A DNA stretch of 64,000 nucleotides from Nemesobacter sp965263275 (GTDB lineage Bacteria > Desulfobacterota_D > UBA1144 > Nemesobacterales > Nemesobacteraceae): NCBI GenBank assembly GCA_965263275.1, contig OZ253668.1, positions 248,001 through 312,000 of the forward strand. The letters are read 5' to 3'. The position numbers were made by a program, and so were the translations under genes. The notes below the pieces were generated by a model. That model saw nothing but the letters and a program-made list of their open reading frames with translations. It ran no database searches and was not told the origin of the DNA. Positions 56,065-64,000 of the stretch are shown here, one piece after another. Position 1 is the first letter of the stretch, and each line of letters begins with the position of its first letter.

Positions 56065-59000
56065 ATGAAGAGAATTTCCGAGTTCTTAAATCTTAACGAG
56101 GAGCAGTCCCGGATACTTCACCCGGAGAGGAAATTGGCTGTCAGGGCAGGAGCCGGATCGGGGAAGACGAGGGCGATAATAGCCAGATATCTCCGTATTC
56201 TCGAGGCTGGTGAAGCGGATATCCCTCAGATAGTGGCCGTCACCTTTACGGAGAACGCCGCGGCCGAGCTCAAGTCGAGAATAAGAACGGAAATCTCAGA
56301 ATACATCAACACTTACGGCCACAGGGGGAATATAGCCGAGGGGTGGCGCAGAAAGTTCTTTTCCGCCCCCATAGGAACGATCCACAGCTTCTGCGCCGGG
56401 ATACTTAGGGAAAACATCTTTGATTCAAAGCTTCCGTTGAACTTCTCCGTATTTGAAGGTTCCGAGAAAGACGCTTTTTACGAACAGAATATCGGCAAGT
56501 TTCTCCTGACGAGGATCGAGGGCGGCGATCCCGAGGTTGGGAGGCTCCTGGAGATGGAATCTTATGATTACGCACAGATCGTAAAGATCATAGCGATGAT
56601 ACTGAAAGAGGCGGCAAGACTGCACCTGGATCCTCCTTTTGCCTATTATGGAGAGAACTTCTATATCAAAAAGCCCGATTCAAAAGCGCTTGAATACATG
56701 AATGAGAGGCTTCACGTGATGATTGAGAAGCACATCTCCATTCTTTCTTCCCGTTCCGAAAAGAAAAAACAGACTCTGCGCGACCTCAGCGAAAAAATAG
56801 ACATGACTCTGGGCATTGACCGCAATGCCCGCTATCTCAAGGCCGTTTATGAACAGGTAAAAGGGGAGATGAGAAACTCTGAGATTGAGCAGTCAAGGCT
56901 CGCGCTTCTTGATACGGTCTTCTCGGTAATGGGATATTACGACTCGGAGATCAATTCTATTTACCTTGATTTATCAGATGATGCGTACAGTTTCTTAATG
57001 CAGGCGAAAATTTCCGAGGAGAAAATAGAGTATGAGGACATGATACGTCTCACAATTGAACTTCTCGAGAAAAATCCTGAAATACGAGCCTATTACAGAA
57101 ACTTCCTAAAGTTTATTATAGTCGATGAATTCCAAGATACAGACTCCCTTCAGCTTCGGCTAATGAAACTTCTTACAGACGGCGACTCCGGCGGCAGTCT
57201 TATTGTGGTCGGTGACGTTAACCAGTCCGTTTACGGTTTCAGGGGCGCTCAGCCCGAGATGTTCGGGGACATGCTTCAGGACGAGGATTTCACGAAGATA
57301 TCCTTTGCGACCAATTACCGCTCCCGCGGCAGTCTTATAGAGTTTTTCAATATTTTTTTCGCTGGCACTTTCCCCGAAGGATATTACGAGAAGATGACGG
57401 CTCCTCTCCCTGAACCCGACCCCGGTATTTCGGTGGAAGTTATCGCGTGCGAAGGTGCAAAAGCCAAGGAGTCGGTCGAACAGGAAGCTCGTGCCGTGGC
57501 ACTTAAGATAAAAGAGATACAGAAGGAGTCTTCAGGGGAGATTGCCCTTCTGTTCAGAAGGGCTACAAACGTGTCTGTCTACGAAAAGGCGCTTACGCGG
57601 GAGGGAATACGGTTTCAGTCCCGCATAGGGCGCGATTTCTACGACCTTCCGGAAGTAAGGGACGTTATGTCCATGCTCAGATACTTTCTTGACCCGCAGG
57701 ACGCCCTGGCGCTGGCTTCGGTGCTTAGATCTCCTTACTTAGGGGCATCGGATGACGAGCTTCTCTCCCATTTCCGCGGTGATGGGGAAGAAAACGGCTC
57801 CAGGGTCGGGGAATACCTTCGTTTTCTCGATGAAAAAAGAAAAGAATACATTGACGGAGATACTTTCAGAATGACCGATTTTGCTGTAAACGGGCTTGGT
57901 TATTCCTCCGCGGTCCTCGCGCTTCCCGACGGCAATACCAGATATCTCAATCTAAAGAAAGTTCTTCTGATGGCAGAAGGGCTGGTTTCACACAAGGGGT
58001 ACGGACTTTGCCAGGTGGTGGAACACTTTGACTCTATGCGCCGAAGTTACGAAGAAGAGCAGGTATTTGAGGAAGTAAGTGACGGCAGGGTGGTGAAGCT
58101 GATGACGGTTCACGGAGCAAAGGGGCTTGAGTTTCATACAGTCTTTCTCTGCAACACTAACTACCGGAGGGTAACGCCGTCTGAAAGGGTGATGGCGGAT
58201 ATCGAGAAAGGTTTCATAATCAGATACCCGGCTTCCTCTTCTGATAACTGGGAGGAACTTAAATCCCGCGTTGAGAAAAAAGAAGCCGAGGAAGAGAGAA
58301 GGGCTCTCTACGTGGCCATGACCCGGGCCGAGGAAAGGCTTTTCATATGTTTAAGCGGGCGGCGTTTGGCCGAAGAAGAGCGGATACAGGTGGAAAAAGG
58401 CAGCTTCGCCGAACTTATTGATTCAAAACTCTCCCTGTCTTCCCGATGTCTTGAAGCACCCGAGGGATTTATCGATGATAACCGGAGAATTCTTTTTCCA
58501 GGGCTCCGCGAAGGCGAGGTTTCAAAAGAACCTGACCCGGTTTCTGGCACTCCTTCTTTCAAAAGAGAAGTCTCTTTGGAACTTAAATACATGCCCCCCC
58601 TTTACAGCGAGAAAGATAAGCCACAAGGGGAGGAGGTTTTCCCGCTTCCCGACCTGTTTTCTCCGACTGACCGCTTAAAAGATCCGGAAAGGGCTGGAAG
58701 CATAATGCACAGGTTCCTTGAGGTCTGGGATTTCAGTGAGGAAACGGTCGAAAAAGAGATTGAATTCGTTCTGGGCGAATTTCTTGTTTCAAACCCACGT
58801 ATGGAAGATCTGCTGCGGGAACTTTCCTCAAATTTTCTTTCCTCCGAGCTTCTTTCCTTTATCCGAGGTGCCCAAGGAGTAAGAAGGGAGCTTAAATTCG
58901 TCTTTGATCCCGGAGAAAGCGGTTCGAAAAGAGGCAGAATAGATCTTCTGACCGAAGAAGATGGAGGAATGCGTCTTTTCGACTACAAGTACAGAAAATC

Positions 59001-59136
59001 AATGAATGACGACGCCCGCAGGACTTACGCAGAGCAGATGGATGGTTACTGCGAAGCCATAGACTCAAGATTCGAAAAGCCTCTGCTTTCCCGCCACATA
59101 GTTCTTATTCCGCAGGTGGAGCTTGTCTCCATATAA
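56065..59136 (+). CDS. addA: AddA-like UvrD-family helicase/nuclease
   Basis: The motor and second nuclease subunit of AddAB. The 1,023-residue protein starts MKRISEFLNLNEEQ with the Q motif, followed by Walker A AGAGSGKT (28-35), TFTENAAAEL, a Walker B DEFQDTD near 355-361, FATNYRS, and TVHGAKGLEF near 675-684. The nuclease domain at the C-terminus holds GRIDLLTEEDGGMRLFDYKYRKS near 955-977. I chose ATG at 56065, the frame from 56011 overlapping addB. AddAB loads RecA at DNA ends after resection. It runs directly into the glycosyltransferase gene, six bases away. Confidence 0.93.
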   Translation: MKRISEFLNLNEEQSRILHPERKLAVRAGAGSGKTRAIIARYLRILEAGEADIPQIVAVTFTENAAAELKSRIRTEISEYINTYGHRGNIAEGWRRKFFSAPIGTIHSFCAGILRENIFDSKLPLNFSVFEGSEKDAFYEQNIGKFLLTRIEGGDPEVGRLLEMESYDYAQIVKIIAMILKEAARLHLDPPFAYYGENFYIKKPDSKALEYMNERLHVMIEKHISILSSRSEKKKQTLRDLSEKIDMTLGIDRNARYLKAVYEQVKGEMRNSEIEQSRLALLDTVFSVMGYYDSEINSIYLDLSDDAYSFLMQAKISEEKIEYEDMIRLTIELLEKNPEIRAYYRNFLKFIIVDEFQDTDSLQLRLMKLLTDGDSGGSLIVVGDVNQSVYGFRGAQPEMFGDMLQDEDFTKISFATNYRSRGSLIEFFNIFFAGTFPEGYYEKMTAPLPEPDPGISVEVIACEGAKAKESVEQEARAVALKIKEIQKESSGEIALLFRRATNVSVYEKALTREGIRFQSRIGRDFYDLPEVRDVMSMLRYFLDPQDALALASVLRSPYLGASDDELLSHFRGDGEENGSRVGEYLRFLDEKRKEYIDGDTFRMTDFAVNGLGYSSAVLALPDGNTRYLNLKKVLLMAEGLVSHKGYGLCQVVEHFDSMRRSYEEEQVFEEVSDGRVVKLMTVHGAKGLEFHTVFLCNTNYRRVTPSERVMADIEKGFIIRYPASSSDNWEELKSRVEKKEAEEERRALYVAMTRAEERLFICLSGRRLAEEERIQVEKGSFAELIDSKLSLSSRCLEAPEGFIDDNRRILFPGLREGEVSKEPDPVSGTPSFKREVSLELKYMPPLYSEKDKPQGEEVFPLPDLFSPTDRLKDPERAGSIMHRFLEVWDFSEETVEKEIEFVLGEFLVSNPRMEDLLRELSSNFLSSELLSFIRGAQGVRRELKFVFDPGESGSKRGRIDLLTEEDGGMRLFDYKYRKSMNDDARRTYAEQMDGYCEAIDSRFEKPLLSRHIVLIPQVELVSI

Positions 59137-59142
59137 AAATCC

Positions 59143-59835
59143 ATGGAAAAAACGGTTGTCATCATCCCTGCGCTGAATGAAGAGCGTTCCATAGGACGAG
59201 TGATTGGGGATATCCCCCAAGACCTTGTAACGGAGATAGTGGTTGTGAACAACGGCTCGACCGACTCCACCGCGCGCGTTGCCTCAAGCAGCGGAGCCAC
59301 GGTTATAGAGGAGGAGAGAAGGGGGTACGGACAGGCATGTCTTGCGGGGATAGATTACATTAAGAATTCTTCTTATCTACCTGATATCATAGTGTTTCTG
59401 GATGCAGACTACTCTGATTATCCGCAGGAAATAAAAGAGCTTGTCTTCCCGATAACAGAGGGTGGATACGATCTCGTCATAGGATCAAGAACCATAGGCG
59501 AAAGGCAAAAAGGGGCGCTTTTGCCTCAGGCGCTTGTGGGCAACTACATAGCTACCAGGCTTATAAAACTGTTTTACCGCGTGGATTTTACAGATCTGGG
59601 CCCTTTCAGGGCCATAAGATACGATAAGCTGCTTTCTCTTGACATGAGAGACAAAACGTTCGGATGGACGGTTGAGATGCAGGTAAAGGCCGCGAAGAAC
59701 GGACTTCGCTGCACCGAGGTTCCGGTAAGTTACAGAAAGAGAATAGGCACTTCGAAAATAACCGGAACGGTTGCGGGAAGCGTCATGGCCGGGGTGAAAA
59801 TCATCTGGATGATCTTCAGGCAGCTCTTTTCGTAG
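59143..59835 (+). CDS. Family 2 glycosyltransferase (polyprenyl-phosphate mannosyltransferase-like)
   Basis: A 230-residue inverting glycosyltransferase of the GT-A fold. VIIPALNEERSIGRVI at the start, NNGSTDST (36-43), the D-A-D metal site at 87-89, FTDLGPFRAI and WTVEMQVKAAKNG near 180-192, and SKITGTVAG near 205 are family marks, close to dolichyl- or polyprenyl-phosphate mannosyltransferases. The two closing hydrophobic residues stretches are too short for firm membrane helices. Likely substrate: a nucleotide sugar and a lipid carrier. It follows addA by six bases, probably cotranscribed. Start ATG at 59143. Confidence 0.9.
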   Translation: MEKTVVIIPALNEERSIGRVIGDIPQDLVTEIVVVNNGSTDSTARVASSSGATVIEEERRGYGQACLAGIDYIKNSSYLPDIIVFLDADYSDYPQEIKELVFPITEGGYDLVIGSRTIGERQKGALLPQALVGNYIATRLIKLFYRVDFTDLGPFRAIRYDKLLSLDMRDKTFGWTVEMQVKAAKNGLRCTEVPVSYRKRIGTSKITGTVAGSVMAGVKIIWMIFRQLFS

Positions 59836-59846
59836 AATTTGTGGTG

Positions 59847-59920
59847 CGTCCCCGGCAGGATTCGAACCTGCGGCCTCAGGATTAGGAATCCTGCGCTCTA
59901 TCCTACTGAGCTACGGGGAC
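59847..59920 (-). tRNA. tRNA-Arg (CCT)
   Basis: A 74-base cloverleaf on the minus strand. The acceptor GTCCCCG (59914-59920) pairs with CGGGGAC, and the anticodon CCT lies in CAGGATTCCTAATCCTG. TTCGAAT is the T-loop. Discriminator G is at 59847; the genome continues CACCA, so CCA is not encoded in register. It reads AGG codons. Confidence 0.95.
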
Positions 59921-59959
59921 ACAGAAGGGAAAATGAGTCTACCCGCTTCGATTCCCGCT

Positions 59960-60775
59960 TCAAGGTGAGGTGAAACTGAACTCTATCTCGAAAACCTCGG
60001 ACCAGCGTTTTCCGGTTATAAAGAAAGTGTCGGAAGAAGATTTCCAGGCGATTCCGTTTAGAACTTCCGCCCTGTTCGGAAGGCTAAGTCTTTTTCTTAA
60101 TTCCCCGAGTGTTATCCGTCTCTCCACCTTGCCGCTTTCGGAGTTTACGACCACTATATCGTCTGAGTGCCATATATTGCAGTAGATCTTTCCGTTTACG
60201 TATTCAAGTTCGTTAAGCCTAGTAACCGGCGATCCGTCCTCATCGACGCTTAGGACTTTTGTTACCTCGACGCTCTCGGCGGAGAGAAAATACAGTTTTT
60301 CCGATCCGTCGCTCATTATAAGGCTAGTTCCGTCGTCGGTAAGTCCCCAGCCCTCTTTGGAATAGGTAAACGATCCCTTGCGCTGCAGGGTTTCCTTGTC
60401 GTATATGAAACCTTGCCGGGATTTCCAGGTGATCTGATATATATTGTCGCCTATTATGGTAAGACCTTCTCCAAAAAATTCCCGGGAAAGGGTTACCTTA
60501 TCGAGCACTTTTCCCGTGGCCGGGTTAGTCCTTCTCACAGATGACTTTCCGTAAAGCCCGGTACTTTCATAAAGGAAGCCGTCTCTGTAGGCAAGCCCTT
60601 GAGTGAAGGCGGTTGGGTCGTGCGGGAACGAGTTTAGCACCTTGAAGGTGGTCCGGTTGGGAGAATTCTCCTTGTTTTCCGTTGTGGAACATGCGGAAAA
60701 GATAAGGAGAAAGAAACAGATAAAACCTGCTATGCCCAGAAGGGGATTTGTTCTTTTATGATGATGCTTCCGCAT
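59960..60775 (-). CDS. Glutaminyl-peptide cyclotransferase, lipoprotein
   Basis: A 271-residue beta-propeller enzyme that cyclises N-terminal glutamine to pyroglutamate. The N-terminal H-H-H-K-R start and a hydrophobic stretch end in a lipobox SACS with Cys29, so it is membrane-anchored. The catalytic fold carries FPHDPTAFTQGLAYRDGFLYESTGLYGKSSV, ITWKSRQGFIYDKETL, GWGLTDDGTSLIMSDGSE, and ELEYVNGKIYCNIWHSDDIVVV, all typical of the family (PF05096). A start upstream exists only at ATG 60775. The gene stands alone, close to tRNA-Arg on the same strand and divergent from mntR. Confidence 0.92.
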   Translation of the reverse strand: MRKHHHKRTNPLLGIAGFICFFLLIFSACSTTENKENSPNRTTFKVLNSFPHDPTAFTQGLAYRDGFLYESTGLYGKSSVRRTNPATGKVLDKVTLSREFFGEGLTIIGDNIYQITWKSRQGFIYDKETLQRKGSFTYSKEGWGLTDDGTSLIMSDGSEKLYFLSAESVEVTKVLSVDEDGSPVTRLNELEYVNGKIYCNIWHSDDIVVVNSESGKVERRITLGELRKRLSLPNRAEVLNGIAWKSSSDTFFITGKRWSEVFEIEFSFTSP

Positions 60776-60826
60776 GGGGCTTATTCTAAGCCATAAACAC
60801 CTCTTTTCGAAACCCAGTGATTTTCC

Positions 60827-60854
60827 TTGACAGCCGATCCGTTTTTGTTAGAAT
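60827..60854 (+). promoter_or_regulatory. Promoter of the mntR operon
   Basis: A perfect TTGACA (60827-60832) and TAGAAT (60849-60854) are separated by 16 bases, a strong sigma-70 promoter. Transcription would begin near 60861, just before the palindromic operator. Confidence 0.65.
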
Positions 60855-60864
60855 TAAAAAGAAA

Positions 60865-60880
60865 TTTAGACAAGCCTAAA
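60865..60880 (+). promoter_or_regulatory. DtxR/MntR-type operator
   Basis: The near-palindrome TTTAGACAAGCCTAAA, whose outer arms TTTAG and CTAAA are perfect inverted repeats, closely resembles the TTTAGG-CCTAAA boxes bound by DtxR-family repressors. It sits just after the predicted start of transcription, where a bound repressor would block the operon, as expected for metal-dependent autoregulation. The regulator gene follows 59 bases later. Confidence 0.65.
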
Positions 60881-60939
60881 ATAATTTTTTTGGCTGTTGT
60901 AAATTTAAACGGTTTTTGGAAAGATAAAGGGAAATAAAA

Positions 60940-61599
60940 ATGCTTTCGCAGTCAATAGAGGATTACCTGAAAGCCATTTACGAGGTTGAGACTTCCGAAG
61001 GGAAGGTTTCGACCAGCGCGCTTTCGGAAAAACTGGGAGTGTCTCCGGCTTCGGTGACGAACATGGTGAAAAAGCTTTCGGAGAGAAAGCTTATAACCCA
61101 CAAGCGCTATCAGGGGGTGAAACTTACTCCCGCGGGCAGGAAAATAGCTCTCGAAATAATCAGGCATCACCGACTTGTCGAGCTTTACCTCAAGGAAGCG
61201 CTCGGCGTTCCTTGGGACAAGGTACACCAGGAAGCTGAGAAATGGGAACATGTGCTCTCAGAAGATCTTGAAGACAGGATTGACGAGTTCCTGGGTTATC
61301 CGGTCACTGACCCGCACGGTTCTCCGATTCCGCGGCGCGACGGCACCATGCTTGTAAGGCAGTGCAGCGCTCTTGTGGAAGTGGAGCCGGACACTTTGGT
61401 AAAAGTGGTTGAGGTGAGCGACCATGACCCGGAACTGCTTCGTTATCTGGGCACAATAGGTCTCTACCCGGAAACCGAGATGACGGTTGTTTCAAGGCAA
61501 CCGTTTAAGGGTCCCATAATCGTCCAGATGACCGGGAAGGAACATCCCATAGGGCGAAACGCGGCCAAGTACATACTGGTTGAGAAAGCCGGGAACTGA
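60940..61599 (+). CDS. DtxR/MntR-family metal-dependent transcriptional regulator
   Basis: A 219-residue metalloregulator. The winged helix-turn-helix covers about 1-60 (SIEDYLKAIYEVE, VSTSALSEKLGVSPASVTNMVKKLSERKLI), followed by the metal and dimerisation domain with HHRLVELYLKEALGVPWDKVHQEAEKWEHVLSEDLEDRIDEFLG (split for length) and the SH3-like C-terminus (FeoA-type, GTIGLYPETEMTVVSRQPFKGP). In the presence of Mn2+ or Fe2+ it would bind the operator at 60865. Start ATG at 60940 with AAAGGGAAA upstream. It precedes the Mn/Zn importer genes by 10 bases and probably represses them. Confidence 0.92.
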   Translation: MLSQSIEDYLKAIYEVETSEGKVSTSALSEKLGVSPASVTNMVKKLSERKLITHKRYQGVKLTPAGRKIALEIIRHHRLVELYLKEALGVPWDKVHQEAEKWEHVLSEDLEDRIDEFLGYPVTDPHGSPIPRRDGTMLVRQCSALVEVEPDTLVKVVEVSDHDPELLRYLGTIGLYPETEMTVVSRQPFKGPIIVQMTGKEHPIGRNAAKYILVEKAGN

Positions 61600-61609
61600 G
61601 AGAGGAAAA

Positions 61610-62587
61610 ATGAGAATCATAACAGATATGCGATTTTTTCTGCTGTCTGCACTGCTGATCTTCTGTGCGGCCTGCACTGAGAGCAGCGGGAGTATAAAAA
61701 GAGAAGGCACGATAAAAGTGGTTACTACTACCGCGATAATCGGGGATCTGGTTGAGAACATTGCCGGGGAAAAAGCGGAGACCACCTCCCTTATGGGACC
61801 TGGGGTTGACCCGCATCTCTACAAGGCAAGTGCCGGGGACGTGGGAAAGCTTGCAGGCGCCGACATGATTTTTTATAACGGCCTTCACCTTGAGGGGAAG
61901 ATTACGGATGTCCTCGGGCAGATGAGAAAAAGAGGGGTATTCACCGTGGGCGTTGCGGATGGAGTTGACAAGTCCCTGCTTCTTTCTCTTGAGGAGTATG
62001 AGGGATATTACGACCCGCATATCTGGTTTGACGTTACTCTCTGGAAAAAGGCTGCTAAGGTGGTAACGGATGCGTTTTCGCTCTACGACCCGCAAAATGC
62101 CCGTATCTACAAACGTAACGCTGAATCCTATCTAAAAGAGCTTGACCTGCTGCAGGCTTACATACAGAAGAGAATCGCCACGCTCCAACCTGAAAGAAGG
62201 GTGCTTATAACGGCCCATGACGCGTTTAATTATTTCGGAAGAGGTTACGGGTTTGAAGTGATGGGCCTTCAGGGAATAAGTACCGATTCTGAAGCCAGCG
62301 TAGCGGATATAAGGAACCTCTCAAAGACAATAACCGAGCGAAAGATCCCGGCTGTCTTCGTTGAAACTTCCATCTCTCCCAGATACATGCGCGCTCTTCA
62401 GGCCTCGGTAAAGGCCAGAGGTTTTGATGTTGATATAGGAGGCAGTCTTTACTCGGATTCGATGGGCAGCCTGGGAACGGAAGAGGGTACTTACATAGGG
62501 ATGTTCAAAAGCAACGTGGACACTGTAGTGGAGTCCCTTAACCGCAACCTCCAGATCGCTGGTTCCGCAGTCGCCGGAGATGGGTAA
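61610..62587 (+). CDS. Metal ABC transporter substrate-binding lipoprotein
   Basis: A 325-residue cluster A-I (ZnuA/MntC-like) metal-binding lipoprotein. The signal peptide ends in a lipobox CAAC (Cys of FCAACTES). Metal ligands are visible: His in GPGVDPHLYK, His in NGLHLEGK, the DPHIWFD pair, an H in ITAHDAFNYF and the acidic G-Y-G-F segment. I chose ATG at 61610, with AGAGGAAAA ahead; the longer frame from 61580 only overlaps mntR. It is the capture protein of the importer. Manganese or zinc cannot be distinguished by eye, but MntR-type regulation favours manganese. Confidence 0.92.
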   Translation: MRIITDMRFFLLSALLIFCAACTESSGSIKREGTIKVVTTTAIIGDLVENIAGEKAETTSLMGPGVDPHLYKASAGDVGKLAGADMIFYNGLHLEGKITDVLGQMRKRGVFTVGVADGVDKSLLLSLEEYEGYYDPHIWFDVTLWKKAAKVVTDAFSLYDPQNARIYKRNAESYLKELDLLQAYIQKRIATLQPERRVLITAHDAFNYFGRGYGFEVMGLQGISTDSEASVADIRNLSKTITERKIPAVFVETSISPRYMRALQASVKARGFDVDIGGSLYSDSMGSLGTEEGTYIGMFKSNVDTVVESLNRNLQIAGSAVAGDG

Positions 62588-63364
62588 ATGAACAGCGGAG
62601 AGCCAAACCAGGTCGCTCCGGCAATCCGTGTGACGGACCTAACCGTCGCTTACGGCGACAAGACCGTTCTTTGGGATATAGATATTGAGATTCCAAAGGG
62701 CGCTATGGTTGCCGTTGTGGGGCCAAACGGCGCCGGCAAGACAACGCTCATAAAATCCATACAGGGGCTTGTTCCCCGCGTCGCGGGAGTCATATCCATC
62801 CACGGCAGACCTTACGAAAAGCAGAGAAAGGAAGTGAGCTACGTTCCCCAGAGAGGTTCTGTGGACTGGGATTTCCCAACCTCCGTCGTGGATACGGTGA
62901 AAATGGGAAGTTACGGTGATCTCGGCTGGATAAAGCGTCCCGGAAGAAAAGAACACGAAAAAGCGCTGAGTGCTCTTGAGAAGGTCGGCATGCTTCAGTT
63001 TGCCCAGAGGCAGATAAGCCAGCTTTCAGGGGGACAGCAGCAGAGGGTCTTTCTCGCGAGAGCTCTTGTTCAGAGTGCCTCGGTTTATCTGCTTGATGAG
63101 CCTTTCCAGGGAGTTGACGCCACTACGGAAAAAGCAATAGTCAGTATACTCAAAGAGCTTGTCACCGGGGGAAAAACCGTGCTTGCGGTTCATCACGATC
63201 TTAACACCGTTTCCGAATACTACGAGCGGATCGCTATTCTAAACGTCGGGCTTGTGGCTTCGGGAAAAGTGGATGAGGTTTTCAATTCTGAGAATCTCAT
63301 GAGGGCTTACGGGGGGAAGACCTCCTTTTTCCCTGAAAGAAAATCGGCCAGAAGGGCAGTCTGA
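62588..63364 (+). CDS. Metal ABC transporter ATP-binding protein
   Basis: A 258-residue ABC ATPase with a Walker A GPNGAGKT (45-52), a signature LSGGQQQR, a Walker B VYLLDEPF and a switch histidine (AVHHD). It begins at ATG 62588, immediately after the lipoprotein stop, and its stop overlaps the permease ATG at 63364. It powers the importer. Paralogues such as MntB/ZnuC are close, and the neighbours place it in the Mn/Zn group. Confidence 0.95.
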   Translation: MNSGEPNQVAPAIRVTDLTVAYGDKTVLWDIDIEIPKGAMVAVVGPNGAGKTTLIKSIQGLVPRVAGVISIHGRPYEKQRKEVSYVPQRGSVDWDFPTSVVDTVKMGSYGDLGWIKRPGRKEHEKALSALEKVGMLQFAQRQISQLSGGQQQRVFLARALVQSASVYLLDEPFQGVDATTEKAIVSILKELVTGGKTVLAVHHDLNTVSEYYERIAILNVGLVASGKVDEVFNSENLMRAYGGKTSFFPERKSARRAV

Positions 63365-64000
63365 TGCTGGAATTTGCGGTTGAGCTTTTCTCTGACTATA
63401 CCGCAAGGACCATTATTCTGGGAGCGGCTTCCCTGGGGATTGTAAGCGGCGTGGTCGGCTCGTACGCGGTGCTAAGAAAACAAAGCCTCGTGGGCGACGT
63501 CATGTCACACGCGGCGCTTCCCGGAATAGTGCTTGCTTTCCTCATAGTGGGGGTCAAGGAGCAGCTGCCGATTTTTATCGGGGCCGCGCTCTCTGCCGTC
63601 CTTGCAGTTTTTTTAATCAATCTCGTTACGGGTAACTCAAGAATAAAAACTGACAGCGCGATGGGGATGGCGCTTTCGGTTTTTTTCGGGCTGGGTCTCG
63701 TTCTTCTTACCTACGCCCAGAAAATGCCAGACGCCAACCAGGCGGGACTGGATAAGTTTCTTTTCGGTCAGGCTGAGGCGCTTGTTGAAAAAGACGTTCT
63801 GATTATAGGTCTTACGGGCTTTTTCGCTCTTTTGGTAGTGGGGCTTTTCTGGAAGGAGTTCAAGCTTCTTTGCTTTGATCCGGATTTCGGCGGAACAATG
63901 GGTTTTTCAATGAAATCTATGGACATGCTCGTTACGGCCGTAATTGTTTCGGCGATAGTAATAGGGCTCCAGACAGTAGGGGTAGTGCTTATGAGTTCAA
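63364..64000 (+). CDS. Metal ABC transporter permease (ABC-3 family), cut by window edge
   Basis: The start of a membrane subunit: 212 residues are visible, with helices rich in Gly and Ala, for example GAASLGIVSGVVGSYAVLRK near 23-42, DVMSHAALPGIVLAF near 47-61, and a long helical stretch VVGVLL-like at the end. The pattern LVGDVMSHAALPG is typical of ABC-3/ZnuB-MntC permeases. The ATG at 63364 overlaps the ATPase stop (TGATG). The C-terminus lies off the window. Confidence 0.93.
   Translation, partial: MLEFAVELFSDYTARTIILGAASLGIVSGVVGSYAVLRKQSLVGDVMSHAALPGIVLAFLIVGVKEQLPIFIGAALSAVLAVFLINLVTGNSRIKTDSAMGMALSVFFGLGLVLLTYAQKMPDANQAGLDKFLFGQAEALVEKDVLIIGLTGFFALLVVGLFWKEFKLLCFDPDFGGTMGFSMKSMDMLVTAVIVSAIVIGLQTVGVVLMSS

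Overview
The window is a chromosomal segment of a Gram-negative bacterium. Evidence for this is a Sec/Tat export gene set, several lipoproteins with clear lipoboxes, an RND efflux pair with a periplasmic adaptor, and a 16S-tRNA-Ile-tRNA-Ala-23S operon. I tentatively read the 16S as an uncultivated lineage near the old delta-proteobacterial groups, perhaps Candidatus Dadabacteria. That is recall only; a database search of the 16S at 5905-7442 would decide it. Housekeeping genes are densely packed, often with 4-bp overlaps, and GTG and TTG starts are common.

Layout. 1-5.5 kb: tsaE (cut by the window edge), nnr and a small Cys-rich protein on the minus strand, a radical SAM/SPASM protein, an isoprenylcysteine-methyltransferase-like membrane protein and cysS. 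5.5-10.8 kb: rRNA operon with long processing stems and no 5S. 10.8-15.4 kb: rmuC, a FabL-like reductase, a DoxX protein, a decayed stretch and a large lipoprotein. 15.4-19.9 kb: an unusual hydantoinase-B/M19-dipeptidase fusion, sucD with an anomalous start, and a GIY-YIG nuclease. 20-28.4 kb: yicC, then a lipoprotein-dapB-tgt-yajC-secD-secF operon, pheS and dcd. 28.4-34.7 kb: gyrB, an HNH endonuclease and nuoG-nuoH. 34.9-42.1 kb: FAD monooxygenase, a wrecked luciferase-like pseudogene, tatA, an MFS transporter, hisS, an ABC solute-binding lipoprotein, a GYD protein and thioredoxin.

42.2-47.9 kb: RND efflux adaptor/pump and fumC. 47.9-53 kb is the accessory part: a DUF4268 PD-(D/E)XK protein, a complete IS256-family element that appears to have cut the 5' end of a secreted NUC1-type nuclease gene, a secreted small protein, a Phd-Doc toxin-antitoxin pair and an HTH-antitoxin remnant. 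53-60.8 kb: addB-addA, a family 2 glycosyltransferase, tRNA-Arg(CCT) and a glutaminyl cyclase lipoprotein. 60.8-64 kb: a DtxR/MntR-type regulator with its own promoter and palindromic operator, followed by a Mn/Zn ABC importer operon that runs off the window.

The most notable signals are the HyuB-M19 fusion and the sucD start. Each could be explained by a one-base change in a homopolymer, and in each case the alternative reading restores a normal gene arrangement. I found no CRISPR array and no clear novel multi-gene defence system. The strongest accessory signals are single nucleases (GIY-YIG plus zinc finger, HNH, DUF4268, NUC1) scattered among housekeeping genes.
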